DNA of 64,000 nucleotides from Eonycteris spelaea (lineage: Eukaryota; Chordata; Mammalia; Chiroptera; Pteropodidae), in the NCBI GenBank assembly GCA_003508835.1, contig PUFA01000006.1, positions 7,502,001 to 7,566,000 on the forward strand, written 5' to 3'. Under the pieces are notes generated by a model. The model was given only the letters and a program-made list of their open reading frames with translations, did no database searches and had not been told where the DNA came from. The position numbers were made by a program, and so were the translations under genes. Positions 31,991 to 42,784 of this stretch are shown here, piece after piece (the first letter of the stretch is position 1; each line of letters opens with the position of its first letter).

Positions 31991-32270
31991 GATGGGGATC
32001 AAGACAGCTGCACCTAGGAGGAGACCCCTGACTGGGCCTTGAAGCATAAATAGTAGTTCCCGGGGACCACACTACGCCATGCTAAAAATGTTGGGCCCTG
32101 CCCTGGCAGGTGATAGGGACCTACCAAGGTTTTCAAGCAGAGGGGTAAGAACAGAATCAGATTTGTGCTTCTGCAAGCGGATGATGGACCGGAGGGAGTG
32201 TTAACGGGCAAGGAGAGCTGGGAAGGGTCTGTACTAACAGGCTAGGTAAGAGTTGCTGAGGCCAAGACCA
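31991..32270 (-). mobile_element. L2 LINE fragment, minus strand
   Basis: 'ctgactgggccttgaagcat', 'aggttttcaagcagaggggt' and 'aagaacagaatcagatttgt' match reversed L2 (consensus: gagctgggccttgaagg ... ggttttgagcagaggagtgacatgatctga). Confidence 0.7.
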
Positions 32271-32649
32271 GGGTGTGTTGTCTGGGAAGGAGAAGAAAGG
32301 AACTGATCCAATCAAATGTATGTCCTGTTAGGCATTGGAGGGGGACGTTCTCTAATGAGAAAGAAGAGACCTCTACACAACAGAGAAGAGCTCGTGGCAT
32401 CGTGTCCAGAAGCCTGCTGGGAATGACGGTGGGTTCTGGGTGGAGGTGTCTGCTGGCCGGCCCATTGACTTTGAACCCAGGCAGGTGTGTCTGGGCAACA
32501 ACACACCTCAGCTCTCCTTCCCAGCTCCCAAAGTCCAGAGCCCCTAACACTGTGCGGTATGGGGAGATAGTCTCCATTCTGGCCCAGGAAAGGAGAGGTG
32601 GTTTGCTTTTTGTGGCCCTCAGTCTGGGGAACCAAATCTGAGATGGATC
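32271..32649. other. Unassigned sequence inside or between L2 pieces
   Basis: No secure assignment. It may be diverged L2 or a small insertion between two L2 fragments of the same orientation. Confidence 0.35.
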
Positions 32650-32830
32650 CTTTGGAACTGTCACTGTAGAGGTCATTGGTGAGCTCACTAGAGCAGCTTC
32701 ATGTGGAGGGATGAGGATAGAAACCTGGAGAAGCAGAGGAAGTGAGCGCTGACAGTTTGGTCAAGAAGCTTATCTATGAAGGAGAGGATGGGGATGAGGG
32801 AGAAATCTGTGCATGATTTTGGACTGAAGG
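32650..32830 (-). mobile_element. L2 LINE fragment, minus strand
   Basis: 'gtagaggtcattggtgagct', 'cactagagcagcttcatgtg' and 'agagcagaggaagtgagcgc'-like order fits reversed L2 upstream of the previous fragment, so both may belong to one interrupted copy. Confidence 0.55.
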
Positions 32831-33307
32831 AAAATACACAATGAAAAGGAAGGTACAACACTGCTGTCCCCAGGAAAAGTAGATGGGCAAGGGTACAGGG
32901 CAAAGGTCAGGATATTTGTCTAGAACAAAAAGATTCAGAAAATACGATCCTCAAAAGATGAACTGAGGTCAGTGAGAAAGTCTGTAGCTTAAGGAACATT
33001 CCCAACTAATGGCCTTTTTTTTCTAATGAAGCCAGAGGTAAGTATGTCTGCTGAGAGTGAAGGGGTTGGTGGGGACCAGGGCTCCAGAAGGGTCAAAGTG
33101 GTTGGTACTGCCAATGAGGAGAAGGAGCTGCCAGAAGGAGGCAGAAGGATGCACTGGACAAATTCTCCACTGATGCCTAGGACCCAGGTTGCAGGGCAGA
33201 GCGGTAAAGCTGGACTGAGGTGGGCTGGGTCCTGTGTCCGCCAGTCACATTTGGACTTGTCAGACTGTGTGTCCTGATTTTTGAGTGGGAAAATATGTTG
33301 CCTGCTG
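32831..33307. other. Unassigned sequence
   Basis: No gene or repeat recognised. A very strong isolated splice donor (cagag|gtaagtatg) lies at 33038, without a convincing acceptor upstream. Confidence 0.35.
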
Positions 33308-33770
33308 TATCAGTTAGGGTCTCAGCAGGGAACAGATGGCACACTCAGACTGGGTAATTTAAGGAGATTTTATGAAGGGTCTATTTACCAAGGTGTTGGC
33401 AGGGCTTAGGGGAACCACAGGAGTAGCGCAGTCCGTCCAGGCTTATCCGGGAGAGGATTGGTACTATGTGACCGCTCTGGTGCTGCAGGGGCAGGACAGC
33501 AATGGTACCCAGAGAGAGGGCCTAGAAGCCAGCCAGCCGACAGAGACGCAGACTTTTGGTCAGCCAGCAAGAAGGAACCAGGGAAAAAATACCCCAACTT
33601 TGCTCTCCTCTCTCCCTCCAGTCTCCTGCTGGGGTTCCCCATTGGTTGAACCCAGTAGGAAGCCAGAGGGCAGAGGAAACCATTTATGGGTTCATATGGG
33701 TCAGCAGTCTGGAGAGGGGCAGAGAGTGGGTCTGGAGGGGCAAAGAGAAGACATGGAAGCCAGCGGGAGG
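33308..33770 (+). mobile_element. Ancient interspersed repeat, family uncertain
   Basis: 'ggtctcagcagggaacagat', 'ggcacactcagactgggtaa', 'tatttaccaaggtgttggca', 'agtctcctgctggggttccc', 'attggttgaacccagtagga' and 'agccagagggcagaggaaac' form a chain that I recognise as a repeated mammalian element. A related piece lies at 58133-58330. I cannot name the family with confidence. Confidence 0.55.
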
Positions 33771-34155
33771 GATCCCCATCGTCAGAAACGTTGTACTACC
33801 TGTGGATGAGGGAGCAGACTGGTTATTGTAGTCCCACAGGGCTCAGCAACGAGGCGCGTTTGTGTGTGTTGGGAGGGCAGGGTGTAACGTTGGAGGAGAG
33901 AAGACACTTTTCATCCGTCTAGTAACATTTCCCCCTCCTCGTCCTCCCGCAGCACCTGATTTCCCTCTGGCAGCAGAGTGGCGAAACTCCTGTTGAGAAA
34001 GAGTTAGTGATCAGATTCTGTGATTAGAAAGAAGCGGGTGGGAGACAGAGAGAAAATGCACAGGGAGTTAGAAACTCTAGGGCTCAGCAGACAGCCAGAT
34101 GGACAGGCAGACAGACCAGGAAACACCCCCCACTGACCCTTGTCCTGCTTCTTTT
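33771..34155. other. Unassigned sequence
   Basis: No gene or repeat recognised. Confidence 0.35.
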
Positions 34156-34159
34156 CCCA

Positions 34160-34400
34160 TCAAGTAAAATTGAGTCAAAGGTACTAATAGATCCCTGAGA
34201 AAGATAGATGGAGTAATCAGGGTGAACGAAATTAACATGCACAGGGTAATCAACACTCATTAAGCCAATTTAGTCAAGTGATGACCTCAGTCAGCTTTTA
34301 TTTAATCATATACTTAAATGTCAAATCAATATGCAAATTTCACCCAGGCCTTTTTTCAATTATAACCCATTAAAAACTTTCAAGTAAATCAATTCAACCA
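34160..34400. promoter_or_regulatory. Candidate conserved enhancer-like element
   Basis: Non-repetitive AT-rich block with an exact octamer ATGCAAAT (34331-34338, POU-type site), several TAATCA/TTAAT homeodomain-type cores (34195-34390) and a 'gtgatgacctcag' element. Motif content suggests a neural or developmental enhancer. This is inference only. Confidence 0.35.
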
Positions 34401-34694
34401 GGCAGGGTGAGCAAGGCAGGGAGAGACAGGCTGGGCCCCAGACTATAAGGGACAGTGGGCCTTTTGTCTGCGGCACTCTCTCGCCCCTATGCACTGGTCC
34501 ACTCCCCACCGTACCCTCAAACTTATGCCTCCTGTGTCGCATTCTATGCCCCCGAAATGGCTATCAGGAAAAGGAGGACGCTGAACGCAGTCTTCCTTGG
34601 AAGTCACATAAAAACCACATTCACACCTCTGTGCACTCAGCACTTTGTTTTTTGCAATGAGTGTCGGAGCTCCTTTCATATCAGAGTCCCCCAA

Positions 34695-34775
34695 AATCCT
34701 GATTAGGTAGACTTTAGTATCCCCAATTTACCAATGACCAAAATAGAAGCTCAGAAAAACAGCAGGCTTCTCCAC
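34695..34775 (-). mobile_element. MIR SINE fragment, minus strand
   Basis: 'agtatccccaatttaccaat' and 'gaccaaaatagaagctcaga' fit the reversed MIR core. Confidence 0.55.
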
Positions 34776-35210
34776 GACACCAGCTCATCACTAGAGAAGG
34801 GAGACTCATGGCAGCGTCCTGAGGCCAAGCCCAGCCTGGAGATCGGTCTACCACCCGACGTTTAGGCAAAGGAAGTGGGTGTGTGAAAGAGGCCTCTCTT
34901 TTCTTCCAAGACTCAATTGCCGAAGTCCTCGTGCCCCATCCCCGGTGCCCTAATGAAGCTGGGTGTGACTGATCCATTTTTAAAAGAGAATTTGGTTAAC
35001 TTGTCCCAAGAAAGTTAAATCATGACTGCCTTTGCTTATTATCATCCCATCTACCTCTCTTGTCGGCAGATTACTATGACACCAGTAAGAAAAGAAACAG
35101 ACAGACAGGCCAAGGTCCCACAATAAGGGAAATAGGAAAGAAAGGGCCACTCTCACCAGATTCGTGCTGATTGCTCTTCTTACAGTGGTCTTGTGCAAGG
35201 GTATTACCCT
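34776..35210. other. Unassigned sequence
   Basis: No gene or repeat recognised. Confidence 0.35.
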
Positions 35211-35214
35211 CCCC

Positions 35215-35345
35215 CTCTAAAGATAAAGAAGGAAGCAAGATCAGAGAGATGATTTAATGGCCCTCAGGATGCACAGTGAGCTAACGGTGGACTCGGAAAT
35301 GAAAACCGGGTCTTTACGAGTCAAAGGCCTCAGACTCCACAGGTC
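35215..35345 (-). mobile_element. MIR SINE fragment, minus strand
   Basis: 'ctctaaagataaagaaggaa', 'caggatgcacagtgagctaa' and 'tcggaaatgaaaaccgggtc' follow reversed MIR with many substitutions. Confidence 0.5.
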
Positions 35346-36185
35346 ATCCAGGGCCAGGAGAGGGATCTGTTCACAGGGGCTCTTTCCCAGGAGGTTGTAC
35401 CACCAGCCATCGCGGGCAAGGCTCTGGGCTAGGGCCTGTCTTCCTGGAGCTGATATGAAAAGTCCAGGGGAACAGACTAAACGTCCTGCTTGGCCCAGGA
35501 GGCCCAGCCTCAGGCTGGTGCCGCAGAAATGACAGCTGCTTCTCAGACACCTGCTTCTCGGGTCAGCCAAGAGCTGACAGGTAAAACACCAGAGGAGTCT
35601 TGATAATTTCACAGTGAAGCCAGACTGAGGAAGCAGTCTGGGAAAATGTACAGTAATTGACTCACATACGGCACAGCGGTGTCAAGTGGTGACCCCTAAA
35701 GTGATGGGGAGTGTTGTGACCACTGATGTGAAGAAGCCAACACTGGCGCCTTTGATAGTTTCAGGGCCACGTGCCTGCAGCTCTGAACCATTCCCAAGGG
35801 GGCAGAGATGGGCGATTCCTGGCTGAGTAGGGGAGGAAGAGAAAAACAGGAACCTGGCTGGCAAAGCCGAGAGCTGGTGCCTCCGGCCAAGGCTGGAAGC
35901 AGGAGAATTAGAATGGCGCTGGCCCTGCGTACTCCATTTAAGATGGAGTCGATAAGAGAGCGGAGCGAGCCTGCTCCTGGGGTTAGCACTGAAAGTCCTG
36001 TGTCTCCGGATCCCCTCAGTTGTAGGCAAACCAGGATGGTTGGGCCCCTGTAGATGAGCCGGCCAGAGCACCCACCCTCCAGCTTCCACCCAGCAGTGTG
36101 GGAGGGGCTTAGGGGACTCCCGACAATTTCATAACCAGAAGGCAGAGGAAGAGAGGAATGAAGGGGAGGAGGCCGATGATCACTT
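35346..36185. other. Unassigned sequence
   Basis: No gene or repeat recognised. Overlapping frames on both strands are judged to be chance. Confidence 0.4.
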
Positions 36186-36189
36186 TTCA

Positions 36190-36335
36190 GAGCCTGCAGG
36201 TATCCAGAACTATCCTAGGGGCGTTCGAATATATGATCTCGTTTAATCCTCGAAACCACCTTAGCAAGCATTGCATATTCCCATTGTATAAATGAAAAAA
36301 AACTAAGGCTTGAATCAGTTGAACAAGGTGACAAA
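36190..36335 (-). mobile_element. MIR SINE, minus strand
   Basis: 'gatctcgtttaatcctcgaa', 'accaccttagcaagcattgc', 'atattcccattgtataaatg' and 'aactaaggcttgaatcagtt' follow the reversed MIR tail and core. Confidence 0.8.
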
Positions 36336-36341
36336 ATATGT

Positions 36342-36430
36342 AAAGGTATCAAATCAATATGTTGTATACCTTAAACGTACACCATGCTGTATGTCAAATA
36401 CATTTCTATTTCTTAAAAAAAAAAAAAAAA
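36342..36430 (+). mobile_element. Short L1 3' end with poly(A), plus strand
   Basis: 'aatatgttgtataccttaaa', 'tgctgtatgtcaaatacatt' followed by seventeen A residues is the extreme 3' end of an L1 (consensus near atgttgtacaccttaaacttatacaatgttatatgtcaattatatctcaataaa). The fairly intact poly(A) makes it one of the younger insertions here. Confidence 0.8.
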
Positions 36431-37490
36431 GTAACTATTTTTCTGGACAGACCAATAAGTCACTGCCAGGGAAACAGAAGTGAGTGGCACAAAGAGACCT
36501 GGCCATACCAGCCCATTGTGGGCCAGAGAGAAAAAAAGCAGAACTTAGACTGACAAATGCCCCTCCTCTAAGAAAAAGCAGATTGTAAAACATTTTCCTG
36601 GTAGAGCGATGCAAGCCCCTGTCTGGGTCTTTAAAGGGGAAAGTGGCTCCAGAGAGGGGAATGGGAATGTCACAGTGACCTGGAGCAACCCTGGTAAAGA
36701 AGGACAAGGAGGCCAAAGGTGCCCAGGGAGGCAGCTCCCAGGGAAGGGATTTAAAGGGGACTCGTACATAAGGCAGGGGACCAGGGCAGAGAGCCTGCAC
36801 ACCACAGAGACTACCAAAAATGCCAAGGGGACCAAAACGTTAACAGGAAAAAAGACTTAAAATGCATCTCCAAACTCCAGAATAATTCTCATCGGGAGGA
36901 GAAGAAAGCCCAAGAAATCCTGGAGAAAGAAGAGGAGCTAGAAGATTCCGAACAAGCAAAATGTCTTCATTTTGAGGGGGAAACAAAGAAGTGCATTTTC
37001 TAACTTGACCTCCACACTGGCAAGGATCCAGAACATCTAATTTGTGCACACATGGAAGGTAAGTCACCTATGTGATCGCCAGAGACCAGCATGAGTCCCC
37101 CCAAAACGAGACTTGCTGGACTCCCCTCATTTCTCATTCTGTTGAGTGACCTATCAACCTGGTGAAGCCCCGGGGGCTTGAAGAAGTCTCTCAGCCTCCT
37201 CGTGACTGAGAAAAGGGCACTGGGTGACAGAGCTACTCGAGGGGATTCGTAATGGCTGGGAGGGAAGGGGGTGCAGGATTTGCTTGCGTGGGTCTTGAGC
37301 CCCACAAGGAATTCCAGGCAGAGGAAACAGCAGATGCCAAGGCATGGAAGGTGGGAAACTCAGAGGGGAAGAAAGATCATTGCTTCCTGGACAGTGAGTA
37401 GAGAGCTCCCGTCCACAGAATGGCCCTCGCCGCGCTCGGACCTCTCACTTCCTCGACCTAATCAATCCCTGCAACGCTCTCTCTCCTTCC
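36431..37490. other. Unassigned sequence of about 1 kb
   Basis: No recognised repeat or gene. A strong donor-like site (ggaag|gtaagt) is present at 37059 without a partner acceptor. Confidence 0.35.
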
Positions 37491-37494
37491 TCAG

Positions 37495-37615
37495 AGAGCA
37501 CCAATTGAGCACCTACTATATGGCAGCCACTGTTCGAGGCACTGGCACACAGCCACGCACGCAGCTTTCATGGCCTCTCGAGTCTAACAGGGAAGATGAG
37601 GCTGACAAATTCTTC
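37495..37615 (-). mobile_element. L2/MIR 3' fragment, minus strand
   Basis: 'ccaattgagcacctactata', 'tggcagccactgttcgaggc' and 'tcatggcctctcgagtctaa' are the reversed 3' end shared by these families, with the last part favouring L2. Confidence 0.7.
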
Positions 37616-37912
37616 CAGCTCCCCTCTCCCCCAGGAAGCTCTGGCCCAGCCACCCGGATGTACCTGCTCCCGTGTTCATGGATGACTCTTGAATTTCTCT
37701 CTCTACCCCAGTCTCTCCCCGAATGCCAGATGCGCCGTTTTCAATGGCTTCCTTGATATCTACATTTGCATTTCTAACAAGTATTTTAAACTCATCGTCT
37801 CTAAAACAAAATGATTCCACACCTTCCCCCTCCACAAAACCTGTTCCTGCTCTACCCGGTTACTCAGGCAAAAACCTGGAAGTCATGCGACATTCTTGTC
37901 CTTGTGCATGCG

Positions 37913-37915
<3 letters not shown>

Positions 37916-37965
<50 letters not shown>
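37916..37965 (+). repeat. (AC)n microsatellite within L2
   Basis: About 24 AC units, seeded where the L2 consensus already reads a CAC-rich string after 'gtcatccttgactcc'. Confidence 0.95.
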
Positions 37966-37966
<1 letters not shown>

Positions 37967-39150
37967 TCCGGTCCACAGGCAAGTCCTTCTGGTCCAAATG
38001 TCACCCCCAAAAGTCCTACTTGTCACCACGTCTGACTGCTACCACCTTGCTCAAAGCCACCATCGTCTCTCTCCTGAACCATTAAACTAGTCCCCTTCCC
38101 GGTTTCCTTGCTTCCACAACTCACCACCTTCCAGTCCCGTAGCCACGCTACTGCTTGAGTGATCTTTTTTTCAAAGATAAATCAGACCATTTCTCTCCTC
38201 GGATCAAAGCCTTCAACAACAAATCATGTCCTGGTCCTTCCAGCCTAGGAAAAAGCAATGCCCCTGTCCCCTGCCTTCTCTCTGCTCTCCACAATGTCAG
38301 CCTTCTTGAAAAGGTTTTCCTTAACTCAGTCTCTCTATTCCTCCCCCTCTCAACCCGACCACAAGCCACTACCATCTGCCTCTGAAACTGCTCTCTTCAC
38401 GGCCATCCCCTCTTCAGGGCCATCCACCAGCCAGATCCCAGGCTCACTCCACAGTCTCCTCAGCCTTCATCACCTGTGACATTCTGCCCGTAACACTGCT
38501 GACCCTCCACTCCCTCCTCCTCCAAGTGTCCCTTCCCTGGGGTTTCTGGGCACCAGCTTTCTCTGGTTCTTCTCTCTCCTCTCTGACTTCTCCACCATCA
38601 CCTCGTGGATGCTTCCTCCAGCTGCTCCATATAAAGGTAGGGATTCCCGGGGTTCAAAAACTTGGCCCTCTTTGCTGCTCATCCCCTTTCACTAATTCAT
38701 CCCTAGTTCACTATCACTCATTCCTGATGGTTCCCTAATCTAGGTCTTCAGCTAAGACTATAGCCCCAGACTTACAATTATAACTCTGTCCTGGCCACAG
38801 CCATGCAAACTAACACATCAAGACTCACCACTACACTACCATTGTATCCATATGTGAACCCCAATCCAATTCACAAGGCCAGACTTCAGCATCATCCACA
38901 TCTTCTCTCTCCCTCAACCCCTATGTCTAACTTGTCACTTGGCCTGGTGGTCTCCTCTGCCTCCTTAATAGACTTGTACCATCTCTTCTCTTCCATGCTC
39001 CTGCCTCATGGAGGAGACCTTCACCACCTCTGACCTGGATCGCCACCTCAGGCTCACATCCTCCAATCCATCCTCCAGTGTCTCAACACCAAAGAGCTTC
39101 TTCTAAATGCAGATCTAGCCATGTCACTCCTCCACCTAACCTTTCATTGG

Positions 39151-39557
39151 TGTACCAACTAGCTATGACTGCACAACAAATCACCCCAAAAGTCAGTGGC
39201 TTAGAATAACTGTCATTTGTTATAGCGCGTGCATCTGTGGGTTGGCTGGGGTTCATTGACCTTGGCTGGGATCACTCATGGTCTGCAGATAAGCTGGAGC
39301 TCAGCTCTGGGCTGACTTCACTGGGGCACACCTTCTCCCAGGACTAGCAGAAATGTGCAAGGCCTCTCAAGACTGAGGCTCCAAATGGACCCATGGTCAA
39401 TCTTTCCATTGTCCAAAGCAAGACACATGGCTGAAATCATATCAAGAGGTGAGGAAATACACTCTGCCCTTAATGGAAGGCTATGCAAAGTCACCTAGCA
39501 ACAGGTATGGGTACAGAGAGGGGTGAAGAATTGGGGCCATTCCTGCAGCTCACCACA
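39151..39557 (-). mobile_element. MLT1-type MaLR LTR, minus strand, inserted in L2
   Basis: 'ctagctatgactgcacaaca', 'aatcaccccaaaagtcagtg', 'gcttagaataactgtcattt', 'agacacatggctgaaatcat' and the terminal 'cagctcaccaca' follow an MLT1-type LTR read in reverse. L2 sequence is present on both sides. A clean target-site duplication is not obvious. Confidence 0.85.
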
Positions 39558-39988
39558 ATAACTTCCCATGGCCCACAGGGTCAAGTCTCAACTCCCTGAC
39601 ACAGACCGTTCGGGAGCTGACCCAGTCACCTCTCCAGCCCCATCTCTTATTGCTCTGAACTTCCACCCACTCCCCCAACTTCCAGAGCTCTGCAAATAGG
39701 CCTTGTTATTTCACACTCCAGGTTTGCCTGCACACATGCCGTTTTTCATTCCTAAGGCTCCTCTTCCCTTTCCACCATTGTCCACCTGGGAAACTCTGAC
39801 CCATTCTTCAATATCCAGCTCAGCAAGCAGTTTCTCCTCAGGGAAGCTCTCCCAGGCCACCTTCCCCACCCCACAGGATGGGTCACAGCCTCTGTCACAA
39901 CCCTATCTTCCATTGTACCCTATTAGAGCACTTACCCCTATTCATAGCAAAGGCGTCCATTTGCTCCTCTAGATGTCTAATACCTTAG

Positions 39989-39993
39989 GGCAG
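39989..39993 (+). repeat. 5-bp target-site duplication, left copy (GGCAG)
   Basis: It directly precedes the LTR start 'tatattggtttgct' and is repeated at 40487-40491. Confidence 0.8.
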
Positions 39994-40486
39994 TATATTG
40001 GTTTGCTATTACCACTGTAACAAATTGCCACAAAGTTAGTGGTCCAAACAACACAGATTTATTCCCTTACTCTTCTGGAGGTCACAAGTCTAAAACCAGT
40101 TTCACTGGACTAAAGTCAAGCTGTTGGCAGGGCTGGTTTCTTCTGGAGCTTCTGAGCAGAGAATCTATTTCCTTGCCCATTCCAGCTTCTAGTGGCCACC
40201 TGGACTCCTCGGCTTGCAGCCTCTCCTCCATCTTCAAAGACCAAGAGCATCACCTCAGTCTCTGCCCACATCAGTCTCTGCTGTGCCAAATCTCCTCTGC
40301 CTCCATCTTATGAGAACACTTGTGATTACATTTTGGGTTCACCTGGATAATCCGGGATAATCTCCCCACCTCAAGATCCTTAACTTAATCACACTTGCAA
40401 AGTCCATTTTGCCATATAAGGTGACAGTCATAGATTCCAGGGATAAGGACCTGGTATCTTTGGGGGCCATTATTCAGCCCACCACA
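39994..40486 (-). mobile_element. MaLR LTR (MLT1 type), minus strand, inserted in L2 with target duplication
   Basis: A complete LTR of 493 bp: it begins 'tatattggtttgctattacc', includes 'caaattgccacaaagttagt', 'ttggcagggctggtttcttc', 'cacctggataatccgggata' and 'atctccccacctcaagatcc', and ends 'gggggccattattcagccca' plus 'ccaca'. The termini are the expected TG/CA type (one substitution at the left end). The 5-bp GGCAG repeats flank it, as expected for ERVL-MaLR integration. Confidence 0.9.
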
Positions 40487-40491
40487 GGCAG
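40487..40491 (+). repeat. 5-bp target-site duplication, right copy (GGCAG)
   Basis: Immediately follows the LTR end 'ccaccaca' and matches 39989-39993. Confidence 0.8.
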
Positions 40492-40588
40492 TGTCCATGC
40501 TTCTTCTCAGCCACTCCTCCACCTGGCTAGGGACCTGGCCCTTGATGGGTGTTCAGTACATTTGATGAATGAAAGAATGAATGAGTGA

Positions 40589-40920
40589 GAGAATTCATGC
40601 AGTACCAGAGTGGCCATTGGCAGTGTCAGGGTCCCCCAACAGGCTGGCTGACAAAGTCAGCAGTGAAAACTAGGGCTCTTGAAACTCCATCCCCTATATT
40701 CACATAACAGAGAATATTCTCTGTAATAAATAAGAGATCAAACCAGGCCCTCTGTGCAATGCAGGAGCCAGGCTGCCTGAGCTAAAAAGGAGAAAACTAT
40801 TCCTCCCCGGAACCGCGGAGGCGGAGCTGTGAGCTCACCCCCAGGAAGCATTAACCCCGTTTCTTGTTATAACTGCACAGACTGGGCTGTGTGTTGGTTT
40901 TATGGGAACAGTCACCCCTG
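40589..40920. other. Unassigned sequence
   Basis: No recognised feature. Confidence 0.35.
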
Positions 40921-40924
40921 TTCC

Positions 40925-41010
40925 TATGTATTCAACAAAAACTTGCAGCTACTCCTCTGTGCTGCTTAAATAAAACATGATCCCTTCCCTCAAGGGGATG
41001 CCAGTCCAAA
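40925..41010 (-). mobile_element. L2 LINE 3' end, minus strand
   Basis: 'gtattcaacaaaaacttgca', 'tgctgcttaaataaaacatg' and 'atcccttccctcaaggggat' fit the reversed L2 terminus. Confidence 0.65.
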
Positions 41011-41130
41011 CTTCTTTTGAACATTTCGAAAATCACTGATTCTCAGCCCAGCACAATTTTCAAACCCATTGGAGCTCATAGAAATCCTCTTCCTTGCATC
41101 TCAGAGTGCCTCCTGAAGGGCCTTGCAGTC

Positions 41131-41170
41131 ATTCAACAAACACTGAGCACCAACAACATGCCAAGGCCTA
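41131..41170 (-). mobile_element. Short L2 3' terminus, minus strand
   Basis: 'attcaacaaacactgagcac' followed by 'caacaacatgccaagg' is the reversed L2 tip. Confidence 0.6.
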
Positions 41171-41439
41171 TATCAGCCTTTCATTCACTATGGGGCTGTC
41201 CCGTGAATTTCTCACTGGCCACAAGTTGATATTCTCCGCAGGACTTCCGGAACCTTCCACCTTGCCCTGATAATTCCCACTGAAGTGTCTGAGACTGCAG
41301 AGAAGTTAGGAGGGTGCCTTGGAAGGGAGCTGGGCAATGACCACTGGAAAGGCATCAGTGATTCCAACCAGGGAGGTTTTTGTTCAAGTCGGGGAGGAAG
41401 TTAAGCTGATAACATGGGAGGTGGGGACATAAAAACAAC

Positions 41440-41640
41440 AATGATAATAATGCCACTAATTATTTAATTAGTTCTTACTGTGTGCCAGATTGTACTGTGC
41501 ATTCAACATGGATTACCTCACTTAATCATGTTCACATTCCTAGAAGGTAAATATTATTAGACCCACTTTGCAAACGAGGAAATTGAGGTGCAGATTAATA
41601 AGGGGACTTCCATACAGTTGCAAGATTTGAATTAACTACA
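41440..41640 (-). mobile_element. MIR SINE, minus strand
   Basis: 'tagttcttactgtgtgccag', 'attacctcacttaatcatgt', 'aaatattattagacccactt', 'gaggaaattgaggtgcagat' give a near full reversed MIR. Confidence 0.9.
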
Positions 41641-41950
41641 TCTAAAATAGCCCTAGAAATTCAACCATGAAGGATAGTTAAGCCATGAGTGTGAAGAGGG
41701 AGGTGCTATGTTCAAGAGATTTTTGTGGTCGAGGAAGTTGTTTTGTGGGTAGAACATAAACATGTTTGTACAAAAACAACTGAAGCTTCACTGATGGATG
41801 GGGGCTCACTTGATGGAGGGGGCAAGATCCAGGACATGGGTAGGGGCCGGGCCAAGCCCAGAAGAGAAGGAGGAGAAGGTGGATCGTGACCCAGAGGCCA
41901 ACAGGATGTCAGAGAGCCTGGGGGCAAGTGTCAGATTGCAGGTAAATGGC
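41641..41950. other. Unassigned sequence
   Basis: No recognised feature. Confidence 0.35.
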
Positions 41951-41954
41951 TCCA

Positions 41955-42125
41955 ATATTCACCTTTTACAAATACAGTCATCTACTCTCTTGCTAGAGAG
42001 ATCCTCACAACAAAGTGGCTATGAGTTCAAGGGAAACAACAGGTTTGCAGAGGGAACACAACTTGCCCAATGCCAGAAAGTTGATAGCAGAGCTGCAACT
42101 CGAACCCCCCTTGTTCCACAAACCT
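41955..42125 (-). mobile_element. MIR SINE, minus strand
   Basis: 'gagatcctcacaacaaagtg', 'cagagggaacacaacttgcc', 'caatgccagaaagttgatag' and 'cagagctgcaactcgaaccc' follow reversed MIR. Confidence 0.85.
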
Positions 42126-42780
42126 GACTCTGACCCACATCAGGCCTTGTGCAGAGATTCAACCCCATGAGGTGGATGGATAAGTGGACTGGAGCCCAAC
42201 TCCAAACAAACCAAAGGGACATTGAAGTCAGGGCTTAAGCCCACACAGGGGAATTTGCAGGGTCTCTGGAATCTCCTTGTCCCCAAGCACAGTGCAGCTA
42301 GTGGTGGACAGTTGAACAATCCCAGCCATGCTCAAATTTTCAATTCGAGACTGACACATGGAACCAGGGCCCCCAGAGGTCTCCTCCCAACCCCAGACGG
42401 GCTAAGGATGCACTTCCAGGAAGACACAGCCATATTTAAAGTGTCTGAAATCAGAAGATTACACTGGGGAGGGGTTGAGAATAGTAGGAAGAGCCCAGAA
42501 ATAAAAGGTATGATGAGGTGCACCTTAGGATAAGAACGTCTCTCATCCACACAGGGCTGAAAACACAGGTCCAGAAATCTTCCTGGAGGCACTACTTCCT
42601 GCCTGTGTGTCCAGCTGTGAGTCCTGTTTGCCACTCTGGTCCCCTCACCCTGTGTCAACACTCCTCTCCTTGCTTCCCCAGCTTTGGAACACAGAGAATG
42701 ACACCGAAAAATGGACCCCTGAGGAGAGGGAACCTGGCCCAGGGACTGAAGAAGACAAGGAAGGAAAAGGGTGGCACTGG
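42126..42780. other. Unassigned sequence
   Basis: No repeat or gene recognised. Frames of about 100 codons on both strands overlap and show no domain. Confidence 0.35.
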
Positions 42781-42784
42781 GCCT

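Larger units (their letters stand above)
37640..40588 (+). mobile_element. Long L2 LINE copy, plus strand, interrupted by two LTRs and a CA array
   Basis: The most complete plus-strand L2 copy here. It runs from the ORF2 C-terminal region ('gatgactcttgaatttctct', 'aacctggaagtcatgcgaca', 'tctctcctgaaccattaaac', 'gatcaaagccttcaacaaca') through 'ctaaatgcagatctagccat' and 'gcccacagggtcaagtctca', then 'gcactgtt'-less 3' UTR sequence, to the terminal 'tgatgaatgaaagaatgaat'. Parts of the left half are expanded or duplicated relative to what I expect of L2. MaLR LTRs occupy 39151-39557 and 39994-40486. Removing them rejoins consecutive L2 sequence. Confidence 0.8.

Noticed and set aside
39145..39562. 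Target-site duplication for the LTR at 39151-39557
   Set aside because: The bases on the two sides (cattgg and ataac) do not match at any reasonable boundary choice.
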